Source: Hymenobacter sp. UV11 | GTDB lineage: Bacteria > Bacteroidota > Bacteroidia > Cytophagales > Hymenobacteraceae | Reading direction: 5' to 3' | Length of the DNA: 64,000 nucleotides | Assembly: GCF_004684095.1 (NCBI RefSeq) | Contig: NZ_SRII01000013.1 | Location: forward strand, 1-64,000 | Shown: in pieces, positions 26,949-35,203 of the stretch | Position numbering within the stretch: the stretch's first letter is position 1 | How the letters are laid out: each line of letters begins with the position of its first letter | Position numbers and translations under genes: made by a program | The notes under the pieces: model-generated | The model's database searches: none | The model's input: the letters and a program-made list of their open reading frames with translations, nothing else | What the model was told of the DNA's origin: nothing

Positions 26949-27785
26949 ATGCTGAAACCAAGCTTTGTTGTGCTCACCACTGCCGCGCCCGACGACGACC
27001 CCACGCTGGCCTATGCCGCTGCGCTGGCCGCGCCGCTGGGGGCCACCCTGCACCTGGTGCACGTAGTGTCGATGCCGCCCATTGCGACGCTGGAGTACGG
27101 CCTGCCGCTGCTCGACACGAGCTACGTACCGGCCGTGCGGGATGGCCTACGGCTGGCCGCCGCCCGCCTGCCCGTGCCCACCACCGTGCAAGTGCTGGAA
27201 GACGACTGGCACGAGGCCCTGGCCCAGGTGCTGGCCGCCTACCAGCCGGCGCTGTTGCTGGCCGGCATCACCGCCACCGACGGCCCCTTCGACGAGCTGC
27301 TTAGCAACCGCGCCCTGCCGCTGGCGCACCAAACTGGCTACCCGCTGCTACTGGTGCCGCAGTACCTGCCCGCCGCTGCCCAGCGCCCGCCGCGCCACCT
27401 GCTGCTGGCCGTGGAGGACCAGCCCTTCCGGCTTACGCCGCCCACCCGGGCGCTGGCCCCGCTGCTCGATGCCCTGGCCTGCACCATCACGCCCCTGACG
27501 GTGCTACCCCTGCACCACCCCCTGGCAACTGGCGAAGCCGGGCTGCTCGCCGCCCAAACCTGCGGGCTGGCCGCCGCGCTGCCGGGCGCCAAGCTGCACC
27601 GGGTGGTGGGCGTGCGCCCCGCCACGGGCATCTGGCAGGCGGCAGACGAGCTGGGGGCCGACCTGGTAGCGCTGCTCGACCAGGGCCATGGCTGGGCACA
27701 TAAGCTATTCAGCGGCAGCGTTATTGCCGATGTGCTGCGTTACTCCCAAGTGCCCGTGCTGCTGCTGCCCGTGGCAACGGACTAG
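26949..27785 (+). CDS. Universal stress protein, tandem UspA domains (divergent)
   Basis: The 278-residue protein has two Usp domains (about 1-140 and 145-278). It is more divergent than its three paralogues here: the C-terminal block reads GHGWAHKLFSGSVIADVLRYS before PVLLLP, keeping only the LF-x-x-SV core. No ATP-binding glycine motif is visible. ATG 26949 is about 135 bp downstream of a regulon promoter with a perfect -7 element, giving a long leader. The next usp gene starts 53 bp after the stop and is probably co-transcribed. Confidence 0.85.
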   Translation: MLKPSFVVLTTAAPDDDPTLAYAAALAAPLGATLHLVHVVSMPPIATLEYGLPLLDTSYVPAVRDGLRLAAARLPVPTTVQVLEDDWHEALAQVLAAYQPALLLAGITATDGPFDELLSNRALPLAHQTGYPLLLVPQYLPAAAQRPPRHLLLAVEDQPFRLTPPTRALAPLLDALACTITPLTVLPLHHPLATGEAGLLAAQTCGLAAALPGAKLHRVVGVRPATGIWQAADELGADLVALLDQGHGWAHKLFSGSVIADVLRYSQVPVLLLPVATD

Positions 27786-27838
27786 CGCCCGGCGCTGATT
27801 AGCGCCGCCTCTGTTTCACGTTTTTTCCTTCCCTTGCC

Positions 27839-28756
27839 ATGTCCCTGACGCTCGTTGTTTTTGCCGGTTTTTACGAGGCGGCCCGCCACGCGGAGCACTA
27901 CGCCGATGCCCTGGGCCAGGCCCTGCACGGTAAGCTGGTGCTGCTGCACGTCAACCGCGCTTCGCTCTTCGACCCCTACCTGGTAGTGGGCGAGCGCTAC
28001 CGCCAGGCCGAGCTAGCCACCGAAACCGACACCACGGCCGCCCTGCACCGGCAGGCGGCGGCGCTGCGCTCGCCGGCTACCGTGGTCGTCACCACCGACT
28101 TGCTGCCCGCCATCGCCCACGACCTGGCCACCGGCTACGAGCCGGCCCTGTTCGTGCTCAGCCAGCCCGACGCCGAGCACCCCGCCGCCAGCGTGGTAGC
28201 CGACTGCGCCGAACTGCTGCGGGCCGGCCAGCATGCGCTGCTGGCAGTGCCCCTCGCCACCCCAGCAGCAAAGGCTCCCCGGCGCATCCTGCTTGCTGCC
28301 GACCGCGAAGCCTTTGCCCTGGCCCCGGCGGCGCTGGCCCTCCGCGAGCTGCTTGCCCTACCCGGCACCGAGCTGCTCGTAGCCCACGTGTCGGCTGGGG
28401 TTGAGGATGATGCTGGCTGCGCCGCTGCCCTGCGCGCCGTGCAGGATAGCGGCCTCCTAGCCGGGCTGCCCATTCCCGAGCTAAGAGGCTATAATCAAGA
28501 TGATTACGCCGAAGGCGTGCTGGATGCCGTGCGCAACACGCAGGCCGACCTAGTGGTGGTATTTGCCCGCCAGCGCAGCTACCTGAGCGAAGTATTTCAT
28601 AGCAGCGTAACGGCCCGGCTATTAACCGATTGCCCCGTGCCGATACTGGTGCTGCCCACCACCCTGGCCACCGTGCCCGCCGCTGGGCCCGAGGTTTCGG
28701 CCACCGTAGTCCAGTCTGCCACCAGCGTGCTCCAGGGCCTCAGCCCAGCCTACTGA
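27839..28756 (+). CDS. Universal stress protein, tandem UspA domains
   Basis: The 305-residue protein has two Usp domains (about 1-140 and 147-285) and a C-terminal extension of about 20 residues rich in Val, Ser and Thr. The conserved C-terminal block is RQRSYLSEVFHSSVTARLL, again without the ATP-binding glycine motif. It shares the promoter of the preceding usp gene by position. A long hairpin (28771-28942) starts 14 bp after its stop and may end the transcript. Confidence 0.87.
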   Translation: MSLTLVVFAGFYEAARHAEHYADALGQALHGKLVLLHVNRASLFDPYLVVGERYRQAELATETDTTAALHRQAAALRSPATVVVTTDLLPAIAHDLATGYEPALFVLSQPDAEHPAASVVADCAELLRAGQHALLAVPLATPAAKAPRRILLAADREAFALAPAALALRELLALPGTELLVAHVSAGVEDDAGCAAALRAVQDSGLLAGLPIPELRGYNQDDYAEGVLDAVRNTQADLVVVFARQRSYLSEVFHSSVTARLLTDCPVPILVLPTTLATVPAAGPEVSATVVQSATSVLQGLSPAY

Positions 28757-28770
28757 GGAGCAATTTCCAA

Positions 28771-28942
28771 GTTTAGGATACCCGCTCCGGTCCGACGCCG
28801 AAGGCGTCCGACCGGTTGTCGCGTGCGCCAGTCGCGCGCCGTGTGTGACAGTCGCGCGCCGCATGCGCCAGTCGTTCGGGTATCGTTGCCACGACAACCG
28901 GTCGGACGCCTCCGGCGTCGGACCGGAGCGGGTATCCTAAAC
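28771..28942. repeat. REP-like hairpin pair, copy 4 (family B) with 20-bp tandem repeats in the loop
   Basis: Arms 28771-28821 and 28892-28942 are 51 bp with one mismatch. The core uses GACGCC/GGCGTC stems instead of family A's GGCCGGC/GCCGGC. The 70-base loop holds about three copies of a 20-bp unit (GCGCCAGTCGCGCGCCG...). Confidence 0.85.
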
Positions 28943-29001
28943 TAAAAACCACAGCAAGACGAACAACCAGCTAACAACCAAGTAGTTGAATTTAAAATAT
29001 C

Positions 29002-29184
29002 ATGAAAAAAAAGCCCTCCACCCCAGCCCCCCTTACCCCCGCGCTGGCCACCGCAGCCCACGAAGGCACCCCCGCATACGGCGACTACGGCCACCAGCAT
29101 GCCGCCCCCGCGCCCCTACCCCCCGACCACCGCGCCGAAGGCGGCAACGTGTACGACCTCACCAAGGAGCAAACTGCGCTGTGA
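29002..29184 (+). CDS. Small hypothetical protein
   Basis: The frame encodes 60 residues, beginning MKKKPSTPAP, rich in Pro, Ala and His, ending VYDLTKEQTAL. There is no signal peptide or domain. The ATG sits after an AT-rich leader (AATTTAAAATATC), unusual in this GC-rich DNA and compatible with a promoter or translation start. It may be a short stress-linked protein or a chance frame. It converges with the PAP2 gene. Confidence 0.4.
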   Translation: MKKKPSTPAPLTPALATAAHEGTPAYGDYGHQHAAPAPLPPDHRAEGGNVYDLTKEQTAL

Positions 29185-29194
29185 ACTGGCTGGC

Positions 29195-30136
29195 CTACAG
29201 GGGCCGGGTCAGGCGCACGCCGCCGTAGGCGTAGCCGTTTACGTTTAGGCCCTGAATGGGGGTTAGAGACAAGTCTTTGCCGTGCAGCTTCTTATAGAAG
29301 TGTAGCACCGCTACCCCTGCCGTGGCACCCACCGCGCAGCCAATGAGCGCGTCGGCAAAGTGCTGGGGGGGTAGGGCCGCGCCGTCGTACCCGGCGGCCG
29401 TGCGGTGCAGCCGGGGCACCAGCACGCCCACGGTGGCCCCCACGGCGTAGCCCACCAGGTTGTCGGTGAGGAAGTGCTTGCCGGCTTTGATGCGGAAGTA
29501 GGCCACCACCACCGGCACGGCCGCCGCCGCGCCCCACACGTAGGGCTGGACCCGCGAGCCAGGGTTGAAGTCGTGGAAAATCTGGGCCGCGAAAAACGTG
29601 GCCGTGGCCGTGTGGGCCACGTGCCCGCCAAAAAACGAGTTGGCCGCCACGGCCCCGCTGCGCCGGCTGCCGCCCGCTGCCCCGTAGAGGTAGGGCCGGT
29701 AGCGGTACACGGTACCCACGGTGAGCGTAAAGATGGCGGCCGTAGTAGCCATCGTTTCCAGGTAGAGGCCCGCCACCTGGCCGTAGCGGCCGTGCACGGG
29801 CGCATCGAAGGCCAGTAGGGCGGGCACCAGTACCAGGGTGCTATAGCAGAGCGCGTCGCTGGTTGCCTGAGCCCGCGCGCTGTAGGTGCCGGCCGAAAAC
29901 CGGTCGAGGCCGGGCACGCGGGCGCGGTCCAGCGCCGCCAGCTCGGCGGCTGGGGCTACGCGCTTGTGCTGCACCAGGTAGAGGCCCGTGGCGCTCAGGC
30001 CCGCCAGCCCCAGCGTGATGGGCGCCTCCAGGACAAACCGGGTTTGGTAGGGCGACGGCGCCTGCTGGGCCAGGGCTGCCATGGCTGGCCCCAGCCCCAG
30101 CAGCCCGGCCAGGACGGGCACCGCTAAACGCTGCAT
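29195..30136 (-). CDS. PAP2-family membrane phosphatase
   Basis: The 313-residue protein has a probable signal peptide (MQRLAVPVLAGLLGLGPAMAALAQ) and several hydrophobic helices. The PAP2 phosphatase motifs are recognisable: YRYRPY (C1), NSFFGGHVAH (C2, with GGH for the usual PSGH) and RIKAGKHFLTDNLVG (C3, K-H...D). Such enzymes remove phosphate from phosphatidic acid, undecaprenyl-diphosphate or lipid A. The C2 Ser is displaced by one residue, so activity should be tested. ATG 30136 is chosen over an upstream start because the signal peptide begins there. It is transcribed away from the promoter at 30218. Confidence 0.78.
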   Translation of the reverse strand: MQRLAVPVLAGLLGLGPAMAALAQQAPSPYQTRFVLEAPITLGLAGLSATGLYLVQHKRVAPAAELAALDRARVPGLDRFSAGTYSARAQATSDALCYSTLVLVPALLAFDAPVHGRYGQVAGLYLETMATTAAIFTLTVGTVYRYRPYLYGAAGGSRRSGAVAANSFFGGHVAHTATATFFAAQIFHDFNPGSRVQPYVWGAAAAVPVVVAYFRIKAGKHFLTDNLVGYAVGATVGVLVPRLHRTAAGYDGAALPPQHFADALIGCAVGATAGVAVLHFYKKLHGKDLSLTPIQGLNVNGYAYGGVRLTRPL

Positions 30137-30217
30137 GGGAAAATTGTAAAGACGAATACGCCGGCCGCGCACCACCGGAAGTTACCGGCAAGTACCGACC
30201 AGACGGGTGCGCCGGGG

Positions 30218-30283
30218 GTGATAAAAATCAAGCTTTCTGGTGATTTGTGTCAAGTGGGGGGGTAGGGAGAGGCGCTAGCTTTG
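30218..30283 (+). promoter_or_regulatory. Regulon promoter for the 30419 gene and bestrophin
   Basis: Two boxes GTGA-N6-TCAA are centred at 30224.5 and 30246.5 (22 bp apart). A perfect -7 element TAGCTTTG is at 30276-30283, 29.5 bp from the proximal centre. Here the outer base is G/A, closer to the CRP half-site GTGA. Confidence 0.8.
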
Positions 30284-30331
30284 AGCTAGTCGGTGTGACC
30301 AGGTAATCCTGATAGCTTACCCTCCGTAGCA

Positions 30332-30378
30332 CCTCCCCCCTAGCCCCCTATCCAAAAAAGAGGGGGCTAGGGGGGAGG
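30332..30378. repeat. Palindromic CCTCCCCCCTAGCCCCCT repeat (compact copy)
   Basis: Arms 30332-30349 and 30361-30378 are perfect inverted repeats of 18 bp with an 11-base loop. They match the terminal sequence of the 7294-7569 element. It lies in the leader between the regulon promoter and the gene at 30419, so it would be transcribed as a hairpin in the 5' UTR. Confidence 0.85.
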
Positions 30379-30418
30379 CTCACGCGCAGGCCGCCGGCCA
30401 GTTCCCCGCTCTTTCCCT

Positions 30419-30817
30419 ATGCGCCACCGCCTCTTATCTGAATCTGCTACCCTCGTGCTCGACTACGACGCCTTAGACGACCTCCTGCACGCCCGCTGGG
30501 GCCCCGAGCAAACGCTGGCCTCGACCCAGGCTGGCTACGAGCAGATACTAACCGTGCTACCCACCCAGCACTGCCACCGCCTGCTCGACGACCGCCGCGC
30601 CGCGCACCTGATGTGGGACGAGCTGGCCACCTGGATGGCCACCGACTGGTACCCGCGTGCCCACGCGGCGGGCCTGCTGCGCCACGCCGTGGTGTTTGCC
30701 AACGACTTTTTCGGGCACCTCGCCACTGAGCTGGTGCTGGCGCGGGTAGCTGGCAACGGCCACCTCGTGGGCTTCAGCTCGGAGGCGGCGGCCCGCCAGA
30801 TGCTGCTGGCCGCCTAG
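30419..30817 (+). CDS. Hypothetical STAS/SEC14-like protein
   Basis: The 132-residue cytoplasmic protein has no recognised catalytic motif. Its order (strand ATLVLDYDALDDLLHARW, helix, strand CHRLLDDRRA, helix with WDELATWMATDWYPRA, strand HAVVFAND) resembles small Bacteroidota proteins annotated as STAS/SEC14-like, with alternating strands and helices and a conserved LLDDR turn. That assignment is from memory. It is the first gene of a likely two-gene operon with bestrophin (30 bp gap), under a regulon promoter. Confidence 0.65.
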   Translation: MRHRLLSESATLVLDYDALDDLLHARWGPEQTLASTQAGYEQILTVLPTQHCHRLLDDRRAAHLMWDELATWMATDWYPRAHAAGLLRHAVVFANDFFGHLATELVLARVAGNGHLVGFSSEAAARQMLLAA

Positions 30818-30847
30818 GCCCCGCGCCCTTTCCTGCCCGCACCCGCT

Positions 30848-31753
30848 ATGCTGCTCGATACCAAGCTCCCGGCCGCCTACCTCTTCCGGGGCATCCGCCC
30901 CGACCTGGTGCGGGTGCTGCTGATTTCCAGTTTCTTTCACCTGCTCAAGCTCTCGATTGGGGCCTTCCTGCCGCCCGTGCCGCTGCAGCTGCCCACCATT
31001 CTGGGTAGCCTGATTTCGCTGCTGCTGGCCTTCAAAACCAACCAGTCGTACGAGCGCTGGTGGGAGGCCCGCAAGGTGTGGGGCGCCATCGTCAACGACT
31101 CGCGCGCGCTGGTGCTGCAAGCCAGCGGCTTCGTGCCCGATGCCGTGCTGGCCGCCGCCCCGTGGCCACTGCGCGCGCTGGCCCACCGCCAGATAGCCTG
31201 GTGCTACTGCCTCGGCGAAACCCTGCGCGGCCTCGACAGCACCGCCACCCTCACGAAGTTTCTACCCCCCGACGAGCTGGCGTACACGCACGACCAGGAT
31301 AACAAGCCCCTGGCACTGCTGGCCCTGCACACGGCGCAGCTCAAAAAGCTCTACCAGGAGGGCGCGCTCAACGCCTACCAGCAGGTGCAGCTGGATGCCA
31401 CGCTGCTGCGCCTCTGCGATGCGCTGGGCCAGGCCGAGCGCCTCAAGAGCACGGTATTTCCGGCCAGCTACCGGCGGCTGGTGCATTTTTTCATCTACCT
31501 GTTTCTGCTCACGCTCTCGCTGGGGCTGGTGCAGGCCATCGGGCTGTGGGAAATTCCGGTGCTGCTGACCACCGCCTCCACCTTCTTCCTGCTCGAGCGC
31601 ACCGCCCGCTACCTGCAAGACCCCTTCAGCAACCAGCCCACCGATACGCCGGTCACGGCCCTGGCCCGCACCGTGGAAATCAACCTGCGGCAGCTGTTGC
31701 ACGAAAGCGCCGTGCCCGCGCCGCTCGCCCCCGAAGCATTCTATTTGCTGTGA
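30848..31753 (+). CDS. Bestrophin-family ion channel
   Basis: The 301-residue inner-membrane protein has four hydrophobic segments (about 20-40, 50-70, 208-230, 232-255). It carries the family hallmark AFKTNQSYERWWEARKVWG (about 58-76) and the C-terminal region LERTARYLQDPFSNQPTDTP. Bacterial bestrophins conduct cations (Na+), as shown for KpBest, while eukaryotic ones are Cl- channels. It would counterbalance ion pumping in the same regulon. A hairpin with TTTTCGGAGAGGGG lies in the downstream region. Confidence 0.88.
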   Translation: MLLDTKLPAAYLFRGIRPDLVRVLLISSFFHLLKLSIGAFLPPVPLQLPTILGSLISLLLAFKTNQSYERWWEARKVWGAIVNDSRALVLQASGFVPDAVLAAAPWPLRALAHRQIAWCYCLGETLRGLDSTATLTKFLPPDELAYTHDQDNKPLALLALHTAQLKKLYQEGALNAYQQVQLDATLLRLCDALGQAERLKSTVFPASYRRLVHFFIYLFLLTLSLGLVQAIGLWEIPVLLTTASTFFLLERTARYLQDPFSNQPTDTPVTALARTVEINLRQLLHESAVPAPLAPEAFYLL

Positions 31754-31841
31754 GGCGGCGGCTGGCTTTTGGGGTCGAAGCCCATTTATCCCTACCCCCC
31801 CGCCGCTGGCCAAGGCTACCAACTACCCTTGCAGGAGTAGT

Positions 31842-31912
31842 TCCCCCGCTCCTTTTCGGAGAGGGGGGTAGGCGCACGGTAGAACGACCCGCCTGCGTAA
31901 CAGCAGTTACTA
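31842..31912. repeat. Solo terminal fragment of the 7294-7569-type element
   Basis: CCCCCGCTCCTTTTCGGAGAGG followed by TAGGCGCA, AGAACGACCCGCC and GCGTAACA matches the right end of the element at 7530-7600 with a few changes. No left end is seen nearby. The rest of 31754-32088 has no supported gene. Confidence 0.7.
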
Positions 31913-32088
31913 ACGTGTCAAGCGCAAGTAGGCTGGGTGGGCAACCAGCTATTAGCCAGCGCATAAGACCAGTAGACTAAGAAAGACTAAATCGGGTGCG
32001 CGGCAGCCGGTTTCTGGCCGCCGATGGCTGGGCACAACGAGGGCCAGACGGAATCCGCCTGGCCCTCGGCTAGTAGCACTATAACTGG

Positions 32089-32589
32089 CTACGCCGCAGC
32101 GAGCTCGCCCACACCCAGGATTTCGCGGGCCCGCGCTATCTCGGCCGACGTGCCGTGCGCGATGAGCAGAAATTTACCGGCCTTGATTTCCGTCTCGTAC
32201 TCCAGCACGCTGTTTTCTGGGATGCCGATGCTGGCCAGGGCCCCGGCCAGCGCACTGACGGAGCCGACCACCACCGCCCCTTCGAAGGCGGCTACCAGCG
32301 CTGCTATAAATGGCCCGGCAATAAGCAGCGGCCCTACCCCCGGCACCAGGAAAAACGCGGAGCCGAACAGCAGGCTCCAGATACTACCCCAGAATGCGCC
32401 GGTGCTGCCCCAGCTCAGCATCCGGTCGCCGAGATTATAGTAGCCCACCACCTTTTCCTCGGTGTGCATGCCCTGGCCCACGATGGAGAGGCGCTTCATA
32501 TCGAAGCCGCTGGTTTGCAGTTCCGCCACGGCCTGCTCGGCCTGCGCGTGGGTGTCGTAGAGGACGGACAAGAGAGGTTCGTTATTCAT
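32089..32589 (-). CDS. General stress protein, YflT-like N-terminus with glycine-zipper membrane hairpin
   Basis: The 166-residue protein begins LLSVLYDTHAQAEQAVAELQTSGFDMKRLSIVG, the pattern of the general-stress-protein 17M/YflT family. A hydrophobic Gly/Ala-rich region follows (about 65-125, WGSIWSLLFGSAFFLVPGVGPLLIAGPF and a second helix), which may form a membrane hairpin. A final strand-rich segment reads GKFLLIAHGTSAEIARAREIL. ATG 32589 is supported by the regulon promoter 70 bp upstream. Downstream on the other side lies atpG, but that operon ends before this promoter. Confidence 0.75.
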   Translation of the reverse strand: MNNEPLLSVLYDTHAQAEQAVAELQTSGFDMKRLSIVGQGMHTEEKVVGYYNLGDRMLSWGSTGAFWGSIWSLLFGSAFFLVPGVGPLLIAGPFIAALVAAFEGAVVVGSVSALAGALASIGIPENSVLEYETEIKAGKFLLIAHGTSAEIARAREILGVGELAAA

Positions 32590-32658
32590 TGGAAAGGGGA
32601 TAATACCTGGTGAGTGCTGCCCGCCCGGGCCAACGAGCCCGGTGCTGGTAGAGCAGGA

Positions 32659-32702
32659 CAAGATTACGCCCCGGCTTGAGGGGGCATCCTGACGAAAATC
32701 AG
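32659..32702 (-). promoter_or_regulatory. Regulon promoter for the stress protein gene
   Basis: The box CTGA-N6-TCAG is at 32689-32702 (centre 32695.5). The -7 element TAATCTTG reads from 32666 down to 32659, again 29.5 bp away. The distal box position (centre 32717.5) is not recognisable. The same -7 sequence occurs at 41246-41239. Confidence 0.78.
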
Positions 32703-32750
32703 CCTGTGGGAGTGATAATTGATAGCTTCGCCCTCCGCGGCACCACACTG

Positions 32751-33647
32751 CTACCGCCCCTTCTCCTTTTTCAACGCCTCAAACCCGGCAACCACATCAA
32801 ACAGCTCTTCGTCGATGGCGCTCTGCCGCTCGCGGTAGTACTGGTGCGAGAGGTCATCGAGCAGGGAGTTGATGTTTTTTTCGGCGCGCTGCATGGCTTG
32901 CAGGCGGCTGGCATTCTCACTGGCCAATGACTCGGCGCAGGCCTTGAACAGGGACACAAACAGCAGCTCGTGCAGCAGGGCCGCCAGCGTGGGGGGCCGC
33001 CCGCCCGCCACCTGGGGCACCGTGTTGGTGGGCCAGGCAAACTTCGCTATTTCTGCCCGCCACGCGGCGTCCAGCGGCAGCAGGCGCTGCTGCACGGGCT
33101 GGTAGCCAGCTGCTTCGGTAGGCTGGTTGTGAAAGATATAGAACTCCGTCAGCGCGCCTTTAGCCAGGCTCTGCTGGGCTTGCAGCAGTATTTTGCCCAC
33201 CAGCGGCGTAACGGCTTTAATCGAGCCCGGCACCCCAAACCGGGAGGTGACCGGCAGGCCCCGGTCGGCCAGCAGCAGCTGCACCCGCTCGCCCACCGCC
33301 CAGACTTCCTGGGGCCCCGACAGGGCGTGCAGGGCCTGACCCACAAAGTCGGCCAGCGCGCCGTTGAAGGAGCCCACCAGGCCCTGGTCAGACCCAAAAA
33401 CCAGGGCGCAAATGCGGGGCGGGGCGGCCTTGGGGGGGGTAGGCTCCGGGGCCCGCGGCCTGCGGGGCTCCGAGGCAAAGTAGGCCACCAGACCCAGCGC
33501 CACGGTTCGGTGATACTCCCCGAGCGCGCCCACCGCCAGCTCGTACTGGCCGATATTGGCCGCCGCCATGGCTTTCATGGTCCGCACCACGGATTTAATA
33601 TCCTGGGCGCCCGCCATTTTGCGGGTCAGTTGTTCCAGCGTATCCAT
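32751..33647 (-). CDS. atpG: N-type ATPase gamma subunit
   Basis: The 298-residue central-stalk subunit is the last gene of the minus-strand atp operon. It has the N-terminal helix DIKSVVRTMKAMAAANI and the C-terminal helix region SENASRLQAMQRAEKNI followed by INSLLDDLSHQYYRERQSAI, the two helices that form the rotor coiled coil. The middle domain has GSDQGLVGSFN. A Pro-rich insertion (about residues 63-75, PRRPRAPEPTPPKAAPP) is longer than in ordinary F-type gamma. It starts 2 bp after the atpA stop codon. Confidence 0.93.
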   Translation of the reverse strand: MDTLEQLTRKMAGAQDIKSVVRTMKAMAAANIGQYELAVGALGEYHRTVALGLVAYFASEPRRPRAPEPTPPKAAPPRICALVFGSDQGLVGSFNGALADFVGQALHALSGPQEVWAVGERVQLLLADRGLPVTSRFGVPGSIKAVTPLVGKILLQAQQSLAKGALTEFYIFHNQPTEAAGYQPVQQRLLPLDAAWRAEIAKFAWPTNTVPQVAGGRPPTLAALLHELLFVSLFKACAESLASENASRLQAMQRAEKNINSLLDDLSHQYYRERQSAIDEELFDVVAGFEALKKEKGR

Positions 33648-33649
33648 CG

Positions 33650-35203
33650 TTAGGCCGGTTGCGTGGGAGGTGCCGGGGGCTGGTCCTGAAAAGGGGCCAG
33701 CACCGCCTGGGCGTGGGCCAGCAGCGCGTCGTGGTCGGCCGGAAGCATGGGCTGCTCGGAGGCAAGGCGTTGCAGCAGGTCGGGGGGTAGGGCCTGGCTG
33801 CTTTGGCTGAGCTGGGTCTGGGCCGCGGGCATTTTCTCCACGGGCACCTGGTCGAAATAGCCGCTGGTGAGGGCCAGCAGCACCACCAGTTGCTCGGGCA
33901 CCGATAGCGGGTGCAACTCCGACTGCTTGAGCCAGTACCGGATGCGCTTGCCGTGCTCGATAACGGTTTGGGTGTGCTCATCAAGCCGGGTGCCGAAGCG
34001 GGCGTAGTTTTCCAGCTCCTCAAACTGCGCGTAGGCCAGCTTCAGGGTGCCGGTGGTGGCGCGGTAGGCAGGCAGCTGGGCCTGGCCGCCCACCCGCGAC
34101 ACGGACTTGCCCACATCAACGGCCGGCAGAATGCCCGCCTCAAACAGCTTGGGCGAGAGGTAAATCTGGCCGTCGGTGATGGAGATGAGGTTGGTCGGAA
34201 TGTAGGCCGCGATGTTCTGGGCTTCGGTTTCGATGATGGGTAGGGCCGTGAGCGAGCCGCCGCCCAGCGCCGGGCCCAGGTGCGTGGCCCGCTCCAGCAG
34301 GCGCGAGTGGATGTAGAAAATATCGCCCGGAAACGCCTCCCTACCCGGTGGCCGCCGCAGCAGCAGCGACAGCTCGCGGTAGGCACGGGCGTGGTTGGTA
34401 AGGTCGTCGTACACGATAAGCACGTCGCGGCCCTGCTCCATAAAGTGCTCGGCCACGCTGGTGGCCGCGTAGGGCGCAATGTATTTCAGGCCCGGCGCGT
34501 CGTTGCCTTCCGCCACCAGCACCACGGTGTAGGCCAGGGCCTGGTGCTGCCGCAGGGTAGCAATCACCTTCGCCACCGACGACGCCCGCTGCCCAATGGC
34601 GCAGTAAACGCACAACACGTTCTTGCCCTGCTGGTTGAGAATGGCATCGAGGGCGATGGCGGTTTTGCCGGTCTGCCGGTCGCCCAAAATCAGCTCGCGC
34701 TGGCCCCGCCCGATGGGAATGAGGGCATCGAGCACTTTCAGGCCGGTTTGCAGCGGCACGGCAACCGCGGCCCGGTCCATGATGGCCGGCGCGGGCCGCT
34801 CGATGGGCAGGCGCTTGGCGGCGCCGATGGGCGGCAGGTCGTCGAGCGGCTCGCCCAGCGGGTTGATGACCCGGCCGAGTAGCGCGTCGCCCACCGGCAC
34901 GTCCATGACCCGGCCCGTGCGCTCCACCTCGTCGCCCACGTTCACCCGCGCGTCCTCGCCCAGCAAAATAACCCCGATTTCGTCGGCATCCAGGTTGTAG
35001 GCAATGCCATACAGGCCGCCGGGAAACGCCAGCAGCTCCTCAAAGCCCGCCCCCGGCAGCCCCGCCACCCGCACCACCCCCGCCGATACGCTGCTGACCG
35101 TGCCCAGCTCGCGGGGCACCAGCGCGGGCACAAACGCGTCGCTGGCCCGCAGCAGCTCGGCCAAGGTGGCGCTCAGGGGCTCGGGCAGCTTACTCAACGG
35201 CAT
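33650..35203 (-). CDS. atpA: N-type ATPase alpha subunit
   Basis: The 517-residue non-catalytic nucleotide-binding subunit of the F1 head has P-loop GDRQTGKTA, the segment DALIPIGRGQRELILGDRQT, the visit-DG region YDDLTNHARAYRELSLLLRR, and the catalytic Arg-finger region VGKSVSRVGGQAQ. The N-terminal sequence differs clearly from a housekeeping alpha subunit (short, Pro/Leu-rich lead). It overlaps atpF by 14 bp. In N-type operons atpA stands between atpF and atpG with no atpH, exactly as here. Confidence 0.95.
   Translation of the reverse strand: MPLSKLPEPLSATLAELLRASDAFVPALVPRELGTVSSVSAGVVRVAGLPGAGFEELLAFPGGLYGIAYNLDADEIGVILLGEDARVNVGDEVERTGRVMDVPVGDALLGRVINPLGEPLDDLPPIGAAKRLPIERPAPAIMDRAAVAVPLQTGLKVLDALIPIGRGQRELILGDRQTGKTAIALDAILNQQGKNVLCVYCAIGQRASSVAKVIATLRQHQALAYTVVLVAEGNDAPGLKYIAPYAATSVAEHFMEQGRDVLIVYDDLTNHARAYRELSLLLRRPPGREAFPGDIFYIHSRLLERATHLGPALGGGSLTALPIIETEAQNIAAYIPTNLISITDGQIYLSPKLFEAGILPAVDVGKSVSRVGGQAQLPAYRATTGTLKLAYAQFEELENYARFGTRLDEHTQTVIEHGKRIRYWLKQSELHPLSVPEQLVVLLALTSGYFDQVPVEKMPAAQTQLSQSSQALPPDLLQRLASEQPMLPADHDALLAHAQAVLAPFQDQPPAPPTQPA

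Noticed and set aside
28822..28891. Possible CRISPR-like array
   Set aside because: The units are only about 20 bp, directly tandem without unique spacers, inside a hairpin loop, and no cas gene is in the window.
30188..30196. Leftward regulon promoter for the PAP2 gene
   Set aside because: The best -7 match (GGTACTTG) is one base off the otherwise exact spacing and lacks the A of TAnn, so it is not counted.
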